Under the pieces are notes generated by a model. That model worked only from the letters and a program-made list of their open reading frames with translations, was not told the origin of the DNA and did no database searches. Source: JAWCLZ01 sp038850275 (lineage in GTDB: Archaea; Halobacteriota; JAWCLZ01). From it: a DNA stretch of 52,422 bases. Location: NCBI GenBank assembly GCA_038850275.1, contig JAWCLZ010000008.1:1-52422 (forward strand), read 5' to 3'. This document shows positions 24,956 to 32,188 of this stretch, one piece after another; position 1 is the stretch's first letter; each line of letters begins with the position of its first letter. The position numbers and the translations under genes are program-made.

Positions 24956-24990
24956 AAATAAGCCTGCTCTTTAAATAAAGCCTGCTCTTT
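24956..24990. repeat. 18-bp tandem duplication across a stop codon
   Basis: AAATAAGCCTGCTCTTT (24956-24972) and AAATAAAGCCTGCTCTTT (24973-24990) differ only by one base deletion. The junction falls within the TTA (24971-24973) that is the reverse-strand TAA stop of the coiled-coil gene. The extra copy lies between that stop and the tRNA gene. Confidence 0.95.
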
Positions 24991-25831
24991 GAAGTAGGAG
25001 TATGTCTTCAGTATCGAGTTTTTCACCCTTTTTAAACTGCGCATAAATTTGCTCTGCTTGCTTGAGTGCTTCACGCCTTTCGATTTCTTCCCTAGCTTCC
25101 TTTGTTTTGCGCTTCAAGCCATTGATCACTTTTTCGAAGTCGCGGATTTCCTTCATTAGTTTTATATATTGCCTGTGGCACTCATTTGCATTCTCCTGTG
25201 CTTTAACGAATTCACGATGAGCTGCATCTGCCTCTGCTCGTGTTTTATCAGCTTCTCTAAATGCTGCAAGCATCTGCTCGTGGAACTCCTGTGCTTTATT
25301 TGCATACTCCGTTACCTTTTTATGGCATTCTGAGGCTTGCTCTCTCAATCTTTGAGCCTCCTCAAGTAGTGTCTTTAGCTCTTGGTTTCTCTCAAGTTGC
25401 TCTTTCTTTCGATCGAACTCTGCTTGAAGTTGTGAGATTTTTTCCACAAGCTGCTTCTCTTTATCTGGTGTTAAAACTTCGGTTTGCTGCCTGAATTCAA
25501 GGTGATCTATCTCTCTTTTTAATTCCCTAAGCGACGGACCTGAGCCTAGATTAAGCTTTTTGCGCAGTTGATCGACCTTTGCGTAGACTTCGTTGGCTTT
25601 TTCATTAAGCTCATTTCGCTTTTGCTTATATTCATTTACCTTTGCATTATACTCGTCTCTCTTTTGCTTAAACTGCTGAGCCTTCTCTACCAACTCCTTA
25701 GTTCTTTTATTTAACTCGTCCCTCCTACTGGACCATTTACTTGCTTCAGAGTTTAAAGTACCTCGCTTTTTCTTAAACTCCTCAGCTTCTGCTTTCAATT
25801 TTTCTTTCTTCTCCAGCAATTCCTCAAGCAT
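24971..25831 (-). CDS. Coiled-coil protein, COG1340-like, next to serB
   Basis: This 286-residue protein is almost entirely charged heptad repeat (Leu/Glu/Lys/Arg/Gln rich) with a central break around KLNLGSGPSLRELKREIDHL and a short C-terminal tail QFKKGEKLDTEDILLLQRAG. It resembles archaeal coiled-coil proteins of COG1340, often found beside or fused to phosphoserine phosphatase genes in methanogens. Here serB is 6 bp upstream on the same strand. No TM segment is present. Function is unknown; a scaffold or SMC-like structural role is speculative. The stop lies in a tandem duplication. Confidence 0.88.
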   Translation of the reverse strand: MLEELLEKKEKLKAEAEEFKKKRGTLNSEASKWSSRRDELNKRTKELVEKAQQFKQKRDEYNAKVNEYKQKRNELNEKANEVYAKVDQLRKKLNLGSGPSLRELKREIDHLEFRQQTEVLTPDKEKQLVEKISQLQAEFDRKKEQLERNQELKTLLEEAQRLREQASECHKKVTEYANKAQEFHEQMLAAFREADKTRAEADAAHREFVKAQENANECHRQYIKLMKEIRDFEKVINGLKRKTKEAREEIERREALKQAEQIYAQFKKGEKLDTEDILLLQRAGFI

Positions 25832-25837
25832 TCTCTC

Positions 25838-26494
25838 TTAGCTCTCCTTACTTATGATAGCGAGTAATTGAGTTAAGTCTTTATGATCTATTACTACATC
25901 AGCTGCATTTTTTAAAATCTCGCTAGCGTTAAATGCAATCCTTAACCCAGCTTTTTTGAACATTGAGAGATCGTTTGAGCCGTCTCCTATAACTACACAA
26001 TCTTTATAACTTAATCTTTCCCTTTTGAGCAAATCCTCCACCACTTCTCCCTTTGAGTTTTGCTCTAGAAGCGGGCCTCTTACTTCGCCTGTTGCAATGC
26101 CATCTTTGAATATCAACTCATTTGCAACCACATAGTCGATACCGAGTTTTTTACCAATCCTCTCAGCTATTATTGTAAAGCCCCCTGTCACTAGAGCAGT
26201 TTTATAGCCCAGTTGAGCAAGTTGTGATATGACCTCTTCAGCGCCTTTCATGATTGGAATATGCTCTGCTACTTTTAAAGCTTGCTCTTCGCTTAACCCT
26301 TTCAGGAGCATAGCTCTTTTTTTAAGCGAGGTACTGAAGTCGATCTCGCCATTCATGGCTAATTTAGTGAGCATTGAGACAGTTTCATGGGTATTTACAA
26401 TTTTCGCGAGTTCATCGATGGTTTCTGTATCCACTAACGTACCATCCATGTCGAAAACCACTAGTTTTCTACCGTTAAAACAGTTATTTCCCAC
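25838..26494 (-). CDS. serB: Phosphoserine phosphatase-like HAD hydrolase
   Basis: This 218-residue HAD phosphatase carries motif I VVFDMDGTLVDTET, motif II ALVTGGFTIIAERI, the motif III Lys region and motif IV VIGDGSNDLSMFKKAGLRIA. The layout is that of SerB, the last step of serine synthesis from 3-phosphoserine; related HAD phosphatases with other substrates cannot be excluded. It starts at GTG 26494 behind a GGTGATC ribosome-binding site. The downstream coiled-coil gene follows in the same transcription unit. Confidence 0.9.
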   Translation of the reverse strand: MGNNCFNGRKLVVFDMDGTLVDTETIDELAKIVNTHETVSMLTKLAMNGEIDFSTSLKKRAMLLKGLSEEQALKVAEHIPIMKGAEEVISQLAQLGYKTALVTGGFTIIAERIGKKLGIDYVVANELIFKDGIATGEVRGPLLEQNSKGEVVEDLLKRERLSYKDCVVIGDGSNDLSMFKKAGLRIAFNASEILKNAADVVIDHKDLTQLLAIISKES

Positions 26495-26801
26495 GCGATC
26501 ACCTGGTAATCGCTTAATCCTGTAGTCTCAGCTATGTTGTTTTTCTTCCTTTTAATCTTTGTGGTTGGATTATATATTTTTTATTTTAGTGCTATTAAGA
26601 CTTTTTTTATAAAATATTAAAAATGTTAAAAAAAAAGTTAAAAACCTTCATTCTTCGAGAATGGGGATAGTGGTGGAAACCTTGAATAGCGAATCCAATG
26701 CAAAGCGATGGAAAGAGTTAATACTAGCTTTGAATTAAAATTATACGTAATATATTTAAACTTACCATTCAAATAAAGGCATTCGATTATGGAGGTAACA
26801 A
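26495..26801. other. Divergent AT-rich intergenic region between serB and rps19e
   Basis: It carries no protein-coding potential. There is a strongly A/T-rich stretch at about 26560-26645 and the TATA box of rps19e near 26750. The serB promoter is presumably in the same interval. Confidence 0.6.
26750..26760 (+). promoter_or_regulatory. TATA box of the rps19e gene
   Basis: ATATATTTAAA at 26750-26760 is a good archaeal TATA box, about 42 bp before ATG 26802. This would leave a short 5' leader containing the GGAGGT ribosome-binding site at about 26791-26796. Confidence 0.65.
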
Positions 26802-27251
26802 ATGACTACGGTTTATGATGTGCCAGCGGACATGCTCATAAAAAGGGTTTCGATGAAGTTAAAGCAGAATCAACACATCAAGCCACCTACTTGGGCGATT
26901 TATGTTAAAACAGGTATGCATCGAGAAATGCCTCCTGATAGCGAGGACTGGTGGTATATTAGATGCGCCTCGCTACTGAGAAGAGTATATGTAGATGGAC
27001 CTATAGGAGTGGAGCGATTGAGAACCTATTATGGTGGCAAAAAACGCAGGGGCTCTGAACCAGCTAAATTTGCAAAGGGAAGTGGTTCTATATTGAGAGA
27101 AGCCCTTCAACAGCTAGAAAAAGCAGGTTTGGTTAAAACCACCAAGCAAGGCAGGGAGGTCTCTCCCCTAGGAAGGGAGTTTTTAGATAATGCTGCGAAT
27201 GAATTGAGAATGGAACTCTTAAAACAAATCCCAGCTCTTGAGAAATATTAG
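26802..27251 (+). CDS. rps19e: 30S ribosomal protein S19e
   Basis: This 149-residue protein is a full-length S19e: TVYDVPADMLIKRVSMKL, WAIYVKTGMHREMPPDSEDW, WYIRCASLLRRVYVDGPIGV, and the winged-helix GSILREALQQLEKAGLVKTT. It is archaeal/eukaryal-specific and sits in the small-subunit head. ATG is preceded by GGAGGT. It begins the S19e, PDCD5-like, L39e, L31e, aIF6, LX, prefoldin, FtsY series, a conserved archaeal neighbourhood. Confidence 0.98.
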   Translation: MTTVYDVPADMLIKRVSMKLKQNQHIKPPTWAIYVKTGMHREMPPDSEDWWYIRCASLLRRVYVDGPIGVERLRTYYGGKKRRGSEPAKFAKGSGSILREALQQLEKAGLVKTTKQGREVSPLGREFLDNAANELRMELLKQIPALEKY

Positions 27252-27262
27252 GAGTAAGTGCA

Positions 27263-27607
27263 ATGGTAAATGAGGAAGAACTTGAGGAAATAAGAAGGAG
27301 AAAACTTGCCCAGCTCCAGCAGCAAGCTCAAGCTGCGCAGCTTCAGGCATTACAGGAAGAGCAGATGAGGCGGGAATATGAGGCGAAGAAAGCCTTAATA
27401 ATGCGCCAGATCTTAACCCCTGAAGCTAGGGAAAGGCTTAATACTATTCGCATGACTAGACCAGAGTTTGTGGATAGCTTAGAGCAGCAGCTCATTCTTT
27501 TAGCGCAAAGTGGGAAGCTAAAGTCGATGATAACTGATGAACAACTAGTTAAAATTCTCCAGCAGCTTCAACCTAAGAAGCGGGATATAACAATTCGAAG
27601 ATTATAG
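27263..27607 (+). CDS. PDCD5-family DNA/RNA-binding protein
   Basis: This 114-residue protein has the charged N-terminal helix EEELEEIRRRKLAQLQQQAQ, KKALIMRQILTPEARERLNT and the three-helix core RLNTIRMTRPEFVDSLEQQL, with KLKSMITDEQLVKILQQL following. This is the archaeal homologue of eukaryotic PDCD5/TFAR19, annotated as a nucleic-acid-binding protein; its role in archaea is unknown. It lies 11 bp after rps19e, with AGGAGT as the ribosome-binding site, and they should be co-transcribed. Confidence 0.96.
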   Translation: MVNEEELEEIRRRKLAQLQQQAQAAQLQALQEEQMRREYEAKKALIMRQILTPEARERLNTIRMTRPEFVDSLEQQLILLAQSGKLKSMITDEQLVKILQQLQPKKRDITIRRL

Positions 27608-28013
27608 AATTGGGAATACAATAAATAAAGATTTTAAATCACTCCTTCGCTGCTTCACGTTATACTCTAGGTGGCTTTTTAAATCATCGGTTTGGCGCGG
27701 GATGATGAATTGATAAGTGAGAAATTTGAAATGGTCATCCGAAGTATAAGCAATGGTTGCAGATGTCCAAACTTTAAGAGCAAATGGATAACAAACACTG
27801 GATGGGCAATTTTCACCACTTCGCTGACCAAGGGATGTAAGGCTATGTAGCAGATATCCAAATGCTAAGGTAATGTGATTTGAGCTTGCCCCTGCCTTAT
27901 AATTTTTAAATTGAAACTAAGTTTTATAAGCAATAAAGATAAATTAATTGAGAACATTTTCATAAGAAGTTTCACTTGAGAAGCGAATTTAAATATAAAA
28001 TAAAGGTGGAATA
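27608..28013. other. Intergenic region between the PDCD5-like and L39e genes
   Basis: About 400 bp separate two parts of an otherwise tight cluster. It holds one open 52-codon frame (27692-27850, listed separately), with stop-rich surroundings. A TATA-like TTTAAATATA at about 27987-27996 serves rpl39e. No tRNA-like cloverleaf or C/D-box pair with plausible spacing was found. Confidence 0.5.
27692..27850 (+). CDS. Possible small Cys-containing ORF, 52 aa (doubtful)
   Basis: From TTG 27692 the frame reads LARDDELISEKFEMVIRSIS followed by a Cys-containing part (NGCRCPNF, later TKGCKAM) to TAG. Composition is protein-like, and three Cys could bind metal. There is no ribosome-binding site, the start codon is weak, and the neighbouring frame just upstream also looks protein-like, so a truncated or decayed gene is equally likely. 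I recognise no family. Confidence 0.2.
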   Translation: MARDDELISEKFEMVIRSISNGCRCPNFKSKWITNTGWAIFTTSLTKGCKAM

Positions 28014-28166
28014 ATGAGCAAGAAAACAAAAGGCAAGAAACTCCGCTTGGCTAAAGCAGCGAAGCAGAACAAGCGTGTTCCAGTATGGGTGATCTTGAAA
28101 ACCAAGCGCAATGTTACCTCCCACCCTAAGAGGCGCAACTGGAGGAGAAGCAATTTGAAGGTATAA
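28014..28166 (+). CDS. rpl39e: 50S ribosomal protein L39e
   Basis: This 50-residue basic protein is L39e: MSKKTKGKKLRLAKAAKQNK, then RVPVWVILKTKRNVTSHPKR and RNWRRSNLKV. It lines the polypeptide exit tunnel in archaeal and eukaryal ribosomes. ATG 28014 follows AGGTGGA. The gene is followed 12 bp later by L31e, the usual archaeal pairing. Confidence 0.98.
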   Translation: MSKKTKGKKLRLAKAAKQNKRVPVWVILKTKRNVTSHPKRRNWRRSNLKV

Positions 28167-28178
28167 AAGGTGATAGCA

Positions 28179-28568
28179 ATGGCAGAGGCAGAGCAAAAGG
28201 AAGTAAAGAAAGAGGAAGTGGTGGAAGTAAAGAAAGAGGAAGCAGTGGAAGTAAAGAAAGAGGTAAAGAAAGAGGAAAAGAAAGTAGCAAAAACTGAGAG
28301 AGAGAAAACCGGAGTGGAACAGGTTTTCACCATTCCACTTCGCAAAGCAAAGAGTGTACCAAGATGGAAACGTAGCAACAAAGCAATCAAAGTTATCAAA
28401 GCATATCTTGCTCGGCATTTAAAGGCTGAGGAGAATAAAATTCATATCGATGCATCAATAAATGAAAAAATCTGGTCTAGAGGTTCTCAAAAGCCGCCTA
28501 TTCAGATTAGAGTTAGAGCTATGAAGTTTGAAGATGGAGTGGTGGAAGCTGAGTTGATAGAAGATTGA
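28179..28568 (+). CDS. rpl31e: 50S ribosomal protein L31e with Lys/Glu repeat N-terminal extension
   Basis: This protein of 129 residues has a normal L31e core from about residue 44 (EQVFTIPLRKAKSVPRWKRS, then AIKVIKAYLARHLKAEENKI). In front is a 40-residue extension built of EVKKEEVV-type 8-residue repeats (28200-28275), which L31e usually lacks (typical length 80-95). ATG 28179 is preferred since GGTGAT lies 5 bp upstream; GTG 28170 overlaps it. The highly charged tail could project from the ribosome surface near the tunnel exit, which is inference. An imperfect repeat crosses its stop codon. Confidence 0.95.
   Translation: MAEAEQKEVKKEEVVEVKKEEAVEVKKEVKKEEKKVAKTEREKTGVEQVFTIPLRKAKSVPRWKRSNKAIKVIKAYLARHLKAEENKIHIDASINEKIWSRGSQKPPIQIRVRAMKFEDGVVEAELIED
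28200..28275. repeat. 24-bp coding tandem repeat in rpl31e
   Basis: About three copies of a 24-bp unit beginning GAAGTAAAGAAAGAGGAA encode the EVKKEE-based repeats in the L31e N-terminal extension. Confidence 0.9.
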
Positions 28569-28592
28569 ATGGATTTGAACAGAAGATCGAAT
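28559..28592. repeat. Imperfect 12-bp direct repeat across the L31e stop
   Basis: AGAAGATTGAAT (28559-28570) contains the L31e stop TGA, and AGAAGATCGAAT recurs at 28581-28592 with one mismatch. The period of 22 is not a multiple of three. Confidence 0.7.
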
Positions 28593-28596
28593 AAAT

Positions 28597-29256
28597 ATGA
28601 AAAAAAGAATGAGTTTCAATGGAAGCCCGAACATTGGTGTATTTGTAGCAAATACTGAGGAAATAGCAGTAGTGCCGCCTGAGATTTCTAAACGGGATGA
28701 GGAAATTATTAAAAAGGAGCTAAAGGTGGAGATTATTCGCACCACTATCCAAGAAAGTTCAGTCGTGGGGTCGCTCATTGCTGGCAATTCCAACGGTTTA
28801 GTTGTTTCTCAATATGCACTTGAGAGTGAGATCTCTAAACTTGAAGAGTATACGAAAGTGGCAAGGCTGCCTGATAAAATGACTGCAGCTGGAAATTTAA
28901 TCCTTGCTAACGATTACGCTGCAATTGTGCATCCTCAGCTTTCAAAAAAAGCCATAGAGGTGGTCAATCGCACATTGAAGGTGAAAGCAGTTAAAGGAAC
29001 AATTGCCGGGCTTAAGACAGTGGGAACAGCTGGGGTGGCTACCAATAAAGGCCTGCTGGTGCATCCAAATATAACTGAAGAGGAGATTAAACTTCTGGAA
29101 AAAGTGTTCGAGCTGCCTGTGGATATAGGTACCGTGAATTTAGGCTCACCTCTCATAGGCACTGCTTTAATTGCCAATTCAAAGGGCTATCTTGCAGGAT
29201 CGCTAACAACTGGATTTGAACTTGGTAGAATTGAAGAAGCACTGGGATTCATATAG
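28597..29256 (+). CDS. eif6: Translation initiation factor aIF6
   Basis: This 219-residue protein is aIF6, a pentein-fold anti-association factor that binds the large subunit. Repeat-like strands are visible: GSPNIGVFVANTEEIAVVPP, VVGSLIAGNSNGLVVSQYAL, AAGNLILANDYAAIVHPQLS, TVGTAGVATNKGLLVHPNIT and LIGTALIANSKGYLAGSLTT, the five-fold pattern of the family. ATG 28597 or the in-frame ATG at 28609 could start it. A short TCATATAG repeat crosses the stop. Confidence 0.97.
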   Translation: MKKRMSFNGSPNIGVFVANTEEIAVVPPEISKRDEEIIKKELKVEIIRTTIQESSVVGSLIAGNSNGLVVSQYALESEISKLEEYTKVARLPDKMTAAGNLILANDYAAIVHPQLSKKAIEVVNRTLKVKAVKGTIAGLKTVGTAGVATNKGLLVHPNITEEEIKLLEKVFELPVDIGTVNLGSPLIGTALIANSKGYLAGSLTTGFELGRIEEALGFI

Positions 29257-29279
29257 TAGATCATATAGGAGGTCCATCT

Positions 29280-29459
29280 TTGAAGACTTACATTATCGAG
29301 GGGGATTTTGAAATCAATGGTAAAAAATGGCAGCATTTTAAAAAAGCAATTCAAAGTCATAATGAAAAAAATGCTATAGAGAGAATATATTCATTGATTG
29401 GGAGCAAGCATAGATTGAAGAGAAATCAGATTAAAATAAATGCAATTAAAGAGGTATAA
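29280..29459 (+). CDS. rplX: 50S ribosomal protein LX (L18Ae/L20a)
   Basis: This 59-residue protein begins KTYIIEGDFEINGKKWQHFK and ends KHRLKRNQIKINAIKEV, matching archaeal LX. It starts at TTG 29280; a strong AGGAGGT at 29267-29273 sits 6 bp upstream and decides this rare start. It is too short and TTG-started to be found easily by simple ORF calling. It is followed 2 bp later by prefoldin alpha. Confidence 0.95.
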   Translation: MKTYIIEGDFEINGKKWQHFKKAIQSHNEKNAIERIYSLIGSKHRLKRNQIKINAIKEV

Positions 29460-29461
29460 AG

Positions 29462-29902
29462 ATGGAGAAAAAGCCTCCAGTGAAGACTCAAGAAGAGGAA
29501 ATTAGAGAATTGATATACAAACTCCAGCTATTCCAAGCTGAGAGTGAGAGTCTTCAGCAGCAAGCCAGTTTAATAGAGCTCAGCTTGAATGAAATTGAAA
29601 GTACCATTCAAACATTAAATTCTATGGATGGAGTTAAACCAGGCCAAGAGGTTATAGTACCCATAGGAGCAGGTGCTCACATCTACGCTAATATCGCGCG
29701 ATTGGATAAGATAGTTGTGAATATTGGCGCTGGAATAAGCATTGAGAAAAATATAGAGGAGACTAAGAAATTTTTAGAAAAGCGAAGAGATGAACTTCGC
29801 AGGGGATATGAGCAGGTAATTAGTAATTTAAACGCTGTAACAGCTGAAATCCAAAAACTTCAGCAGGAAGCACAGAAATACCGCGGGAATAAAAATGTTT
29901 GA
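29462..29902 (+). CDS. pfdA: Prefoldin alpha subunit
   Basis: This 146-residue protein has the two long coiled coils (about 10-60 and 105-143) flanking the beta-hairpin region GQEVIVPIGAGAHIYANI with the typical VVNIGAGISIEKN strand. Archaeal prefoldin is an alpha2-beta4 hexamer passing unfolded proteins to the thermosome. The beta subunit is not here. The gene lies between LX and ftsY, overlapping ftsY by 8 bp. Confidence 0.97.
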   Translation: MEKKPPVKTQEEEIRELIYKLQLFQAESESLQQQASLIELSLNEIESTIQTLNSMDGVKPGQEVIVPIGAGAHIYANIARLDKIVVNIGAGISIEKNIEETKKFLEKRRDELRRGYEQVISNLNAVTAEIQKLQQEAQKYRGNKNV

Positions 29903-30833
29903 TGTGCTAAAGCAAAAGCTAAGCAATTTTAAGAAAAATGTAGGTGAAAAGATTTCAATCGAAAAAGCAAAAGCATTTTTATTTGAGCAAGAAATAATAA
30001 TTGAGGAGAAAAGCTTAGAGGAGCCTCTTTATGAATTAGAACTAGCACTTTTAGAGAGCGATGTCGCACTTTCTGTGGCTGAGGAAATCGTGAGCTCGGT
30101 GAAGAAAGAGCTAGTGGGTAAAAAGCGGAAGCTTCTGTCAGATGTTTCAGAGCTCGCTCAAGAGGCTCTTAGAAAAGCACTTTATAGTGTGCTCAATGTA
30201 AATGGCTTTGAGTTCTATGAATTCATAAAAAATGCTAGAAAACCTGTGAATATAGTTTTCGTGGGCGTGAATGGCACTGGGAAAACCACTACAATAGCTA
30301 AAGTAGCATATGCTCTAAAGCAGCAGGGCTATAAAGTGGTAATTGCAGCTGCAGATACCTATCGCACGGGTGCGATCGAGCAAATTGAGGAACATGCGAG
30401 TAATATAGGTGTGAAAGTAATAAAGCATCCACCGGGAGGGGATCCCGCAGCAGTTATATATGATGCAATTCAACACGCCAAAGCAACAGGCAAGGACGTT
30501 GTACTCGCGGATACCGCTGGGCGAATGCACGTGAATATAAACCTGATGGATCAACTTAAGAAAATTTGCCGAGTGACAAATCCAGATCTAGTAATCTTCG
30601 TTGACGAGGCAATTGCTGGAAATGATGCTGTTGAAAGAGCCAAGATGTTTAACAATACCATTGGATTCACCGGTGCTATTTTAACTAAGGTAGATGCAGA
30701 TGCAAAGGGAGGTGCAGCGGTGTCAATCGCCTATGTAACTAAGAAGCCAATTCTATTTTTAGGCATTGGACAGAGATATGAAGACCTACAGAAATTCGAT
30801 GTGACTTGGCTAGTTGATAGGCTATTAAGCTAG
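29895..30833 (+). CDS. ftsY: Signal recognition particle receptor FtsY
   Basis: This 312-residue GTPase is the SRP receptor at the membrane. The N domain is at about 1-95; the G domain has FVGVNGTGKTTTIAKVAYAL (P-loop), AAADTYRTGAIEQIEEHA (G2/insertion box), VLADTAGRMHVNINLMDQL (G3), TKVDADAKGGAA (G4) and LFLGIGQRYEDLQKFD (G5/closing loop). There is no long acidic N-terminal A domain, as usual in archaea. It ends the translation/secretion cluster. Confidence 0.98.
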   Translation: MFDVLKQKLSNFKKNVGEKISIEKAKAFLFEQEIIIEEKSLEEPLYELELALLESDVALSVAEEIVSSVKKELVGKKRKLLSDVSELAQEALRKALYSVLNVNGFEFYEFIKNARKPVNIVFVGVNGTGKTTTIAKVAYALKQQGYKVVIAAADTYRTGAIEQIEEHASNIGVKVIKHPPGGDPAAVIYDAIQHAKATGKDVVLADTAGRMHVNINLMDQLKKICRVTNPDLVIFVDEAIAGNDAVERAKMFNNTIGFTGAILTKVDADAKGGAAVSIAYVTKKPILFLGIGQRYEDLQKFDVTWLVDRLLS

Positions 30834-30897
30834 AGATATGGAAAAAGCACTTATATTCCTTCCTACTATGGTATGGTAAAAAGACTAGGGGTTGAAG

Positions 30898-32175
30898 ATG
30901 TTCACGAAGTTTGAGGAGCTTCCCAAGATAAAATTGCCCTATGGCGTTAGCGATCCCAAGCTCAGCGATAGCACAATGAGAGATGGCGCGCAAATGCCAG
31001 GCGTGGTTATGAAAAAAGCCCACAAGCTGCAGATCTATGAATTCCTGCATCAAATAGGCATAGAGAAAACCGAGGTTTTCCTATACAACGAGAGGGATAA
31101 AATTGTTGCTAGAGAAATGCTCGATCGAGGCTATGATAAACCTCAAATAACCGGTTGGGCAAGAGCAAATAATAAAGACATAGACCTTGTTCTCGCTATG
31201 GACGGGATAAAGGAAACTGGGATATTGCTTTCCACATCAGATATCCACATTATCTATAAACTTGGACTCAAGCGAGAGGAAGCTAAAGAGCGCTATCTCA
31301 ATGCAGTTCAATATGCTGTAGATCATGGCTTAAGGGTGAGATGCCATCTTGAGGATGTAACTAGGTCAGATATAGAGGGCTTCACCATTCCACTCGTAAA
31401 AGAAGTATTAAAAATCGCTCCAGACGCTATTATTCGCATTTGCGATACTTTAAACTTCGGAATTCCATTTCCAGAAGCAGATTTTCCATTTGGAATTCCA
31501 AAGCTAGTGAGGCGCTTGAAAGAAATTGGAGTGAAAGAAGTTGAAACCCATGTGCATGATGATTTTGGCTTAAGCGTGGCTAACTCGCTAGCTGGCTTTT
31601 GGTACGGCGCTGATTGGTCTAATTTGACTTTCCTTGGAATTGGCGAGAGAGCTGGAAATGCTGAGCTTGAAAAAGTCCTGATATTCCTCTGCACTCGCGT
31701 GGAAGGTTTCCAGAAATATAATTTAAGCTGCTTGGTCAAATTCGCAGAGTTTATGGAAGCAGAGGTGGGCTATCGCGTGCCTAGAAATAAATCAGTGGTT
31801 GGAAGAAATATATTTGCCCATGAAAGCGGTATTCATACAGCTGGCGTGATAAAATATCCCTTTACCTATGAGCCATTTCCACCTGAACTTGTAGGTGGAA
31901 CTAGAAGACTCTTAATTGGAGATTCCTCAGGCACTGAAGTGGTTAGATTAAAAGTGGAGGAAGCCCTTGAGGAATTAATGGGAGTTAAAATACAGGTGGA
32001 TAAAAACGATCCACGCGTTAAGGAGATCCATAAAGAAATTCAAAGATTATATGATGAAGAGAAGCGTGTTTCATGCATTTCAGACGAAGAACTCAAAGCT
32101 TATGTCGCCAAATATTTCATGTTAGAAACATTGATTCAGCGAGAGATAGATATCTTACCAGAGAACAATCAATAA
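30898..32175 (+). CDS. Re-citrate synthase-like enzyme (homocitrate/isopropylmalate synthase superfamily)
   Basis: This 425-residue enzyme has a DRE-TIM metallolyase barrel: DSTMRDGAQMPGVVMKKAHK, RCHLEDVTRSDIEGF, CDTLNFGIPFPEADFPFGIP, HVHDDFGLSVANSLAGFWYG, LGIGERAGNAELE and HESGIHTAG. The specific wording EVFLYNERDK, ITGWARAN, KETGILLSTSD and GIPKLVRRL matches my recollection of Re-citrate synthases better than LeuA or AksA. These condense acetyl-CoA and oxaloacetate with Re-face stereochemistry. ATG 30898 follows an AGGGG. Homocitrate or citramalate synthesis remains possible. Confidence 0.75.
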   Translation: MFTKFEELPKIKLPYGVSDPKLSDSTMRDGAQMPGVVMKKAHKLQIYEFLHQIGIEKTEVFLYNERDKIVAREMLDRGYDKPQITGWARANNKDIDLVLAMDGIKETGILLSTSDIHIIYKLGLKREEAKERYLNAVQYAVDHGLRVRCHLEDVTRSDIEGFTIPLVKEVLKIAPDAIIRICDTLNFGIPFPEADFPFGIPKLVRRLKEIGVKEVETHVHDDFGLSVANSLAGFWYGADWSNLTFLGIGERAGNAELEKVLIFLCTRVEGFQKYNLSCLVKFAEFMEAEVGYRVPRNKSVVGRNIFAHESGIHTAGVIKYPFTYEPFPPELVGGTRRLLIGDSSGTEVVRLKVEEALEELMGVKIQVDKNDPRVKEIHKEIQRLYDEEKRVSCISDEELKAYVAKYFMLETLIQREIDILPENNQ

Positions 32176-32188
32176 AAATAATAAAGCA

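Noticed and set aside
27700..27830. C/D-box sRNA (ATGATGA near 27702, CTGA near 27827)
   Set aside because: The boxes are about 120 nt apart, twice the usual archaeal length, and no internal D'/C' boxes or guide complement were identified.
27972..28418. Long minus-strand Phe/Leu-rich frames opposite L39e/L31e
   Set aside because: They are the complement of the Lys/Glu repeat coding of L31e; the low-complexity Phe/Ser composition is an artefact.
28565..28585. tRNA T-arm-like GGATTTGAAC
   Set aside because: No acceptor or anticodon stems can be built around it; it is the spacer between L31e and aIF6.
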